DNA of 37,322 nucleotides from Nocardiaceae bacterium (GTDB lineage Bacteria; Actinomycetota; Actinomycetes; Mycobacteriales; Mycobacteriaceae): positions 1 through 37,322 of the forward strand of contig JAJFUQ010000132.1 of the NCBI GenBank assembly GCA_021372355.1. Direction: 5' to 3'. Shown one piece after another: positions 36,899 through 37,322 of this stretch (within the stretch, counting starts at the first letter, position 1; each line of letters begins with the position of its first letter). A program made the position numbers and the translations under genes. The notes under the pieces were generated by a model that was not told the DNA's origin, made no database searches, and saw only the letters and a program-made list of their open reading frames with translations.

Positions 36899-37322
36899 AT
36901 GTACGACCGGATGGTCTATGACACGTCGCGGAACGCGGAGTTCATGAAAGCTGGTGTCGCGGCTTGGTGGAGCGTTGAGCTTGACGAGGCGTTACGGCTG
37001 GCTGTGTCTAGGGGTTGGCCCTGGCGGGGTCGCCGGCTGCACTTCACCGCCGGGTGGAAGAAAGCGTTCCCGGATGAATACGCGACGTGGGTACTTAACC
37101 GCGGCACTTTCGACGGTGAGCCGTGGGTGAGTAGCCCGGTTCACGTCGATGGAACGAGGCGACCTTGTTTTCTGCAGACCGCTGATGTTCGGGGTATCAG
37201 TTGGAGTGTCGATCGTGACGATGTGTTCGATGACTTCGCGGGCCGCGGTGGACTTGTCGAGATAGCTGCTGCTGCACGAGGCTTACAGCTGGGCTTGCTG
37301 TCGGTACCGGAGCCGTTCCCGT
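36899..37322 (+). CDS. Partial hypothetical protein, open at the right edge
   Basis: From ATG 36899, with a perfect AGGAGG 4 nt upstream, the frame stays open for 141 codons to the end of the window. It begins MYDRMVYDTSRNAEFMKAGV, is Trp-rich (AAWWSVELDE, SRGWPWRGRR, WVSSPV) and continues VDRDDVFDDFAGRGGLVEIA. No family recognised. It follows the lipoprotein gene by 32 nt in the same direction. The C-terminal part is missing. Confidence 0.7.
   Translation, partial: MYDRMVYDTSRNAEFMKAGVAAWWSVELDEALRLAVSRGWPWRGRRLHFTAGWKKAFPDEYATWVLNRGTFDGEPWVSSPVHVDGTRRPCFLQTADVRGISWSVDRDDVFDDFAGRGGLVEIAAAARGLQLGLLSVPEPFP

Larger units (their letters stand above)
28065..37322. mobile_element. Prophage or phage-satellite-like element (open at right edge)
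   Basis: From the end of the MBL gene onward, genes are short, closely packed, switch strand in blocks and lack housekeeping functions. Phage-type markers include a prohead-protease-like protein (31550-33025), a probable capsid-type protein (30318-31058), a terminase-small-subunit-like HTH protein (34462-35175) and a resolvase-type serine recombinase (33748-34326). In M. tuberculosis the MBL gene neighbours a universal stress protein gene (Rv1636) that is absent here. No portal, large terminase, tail, holin/lysin or integrase is visible, and no attachment site was found. The left boundary is set at the MBL stop only for convenience. Confidence 0.8.

Noticed and set aside
28065..37322. CRISPR array or tRNA-associated attachment site
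   Set aside because: No regularly spaced repeats and no tRNA gene were seen; no direct repeat pairing the left junction with another site in the window was found.

Overview
The window looks like the chromosome of a high-GC actinobacterium of the Corynebacteriales/Mycobacteriales, most likely a Rhodococcus- or Nocardia-like organism. This rests on protein similarity recalled from memory and on gene order. The blocks tyrS-mpg-ABC transporter-TetR-Trm112-like-hydrolase/acyl-CoA synthetase, argCJBDFRGH, pheST, tsnR-rplT-rpmI-infC and uvrA-MBL hydrolase follow Mycobacterium tuberculosis Rv1637c-Rv1689. The genus cannot be fixed without a database search.

Positions 1-1100 hold the 5' part of a 16S rRNA gene on the minus strand, cut by the window edge, with its leader, a boxA-like element and two tandem promoters. 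Positions 1101-8396 hold tyrS and mpg (minus). They are followed by a divergent, apparently TetR-autoregulated ABC-2 exporter operon (plus), then a Trm112-like protein coupled to a large alpha/beta-hydrolase/AMP-binding fusion protein (minus). Positions 8491-16938 are the complete arginine operon argC-J-B-D-F-R-G-H, read right to left. It covers acetylglutamate to arginine plus the ArgR repressor. Most junctions overlap by 1-4 bases, and a candidate ARG-box pair lies upstream of argC. Positions 17012-24461 hold an unknown 344-residue protein, pheT/pheS, a SpoU-type rRNA methyltransferase, L20, L35, IF3 (ATC start codon) and a divergent DUF1844 protein. uvrA and a glyoxalase II-like hydrolase end the core region at 28064.

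From about 28065 to the right edge the sequence changes to short, tightly packed and mostly unfamiliar genes with many perfect inverted repeats. I read this as a prophage or phage-satellite-like element inserted next to the MBL gene. It has four transcription blocks. The first (28161-30151) is mainly minus-strand and contains three tiny double-CxxC proteins and a stand-alone HEAGH metalloprotease-like protein. The second (30318-33225, plus) is a head-gene cassette with a probable capsid-type protein and a prohead-protease-like protein. The third (33238-35175, minus) carries two small proteins, a resolvase-type serine recombinase with a repeat array upstream, and a terminase-small-subunit-like HTH protein. 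The fourth (35205 to the edge, plus) has an unknown protein, a PASTA-type lipoprotein and an open partial gene. No portal, large terminase, tail, lysis or integrase gene is visible, so the element either continues past the edge or is a reduced element. The left junction is not precisely defined.
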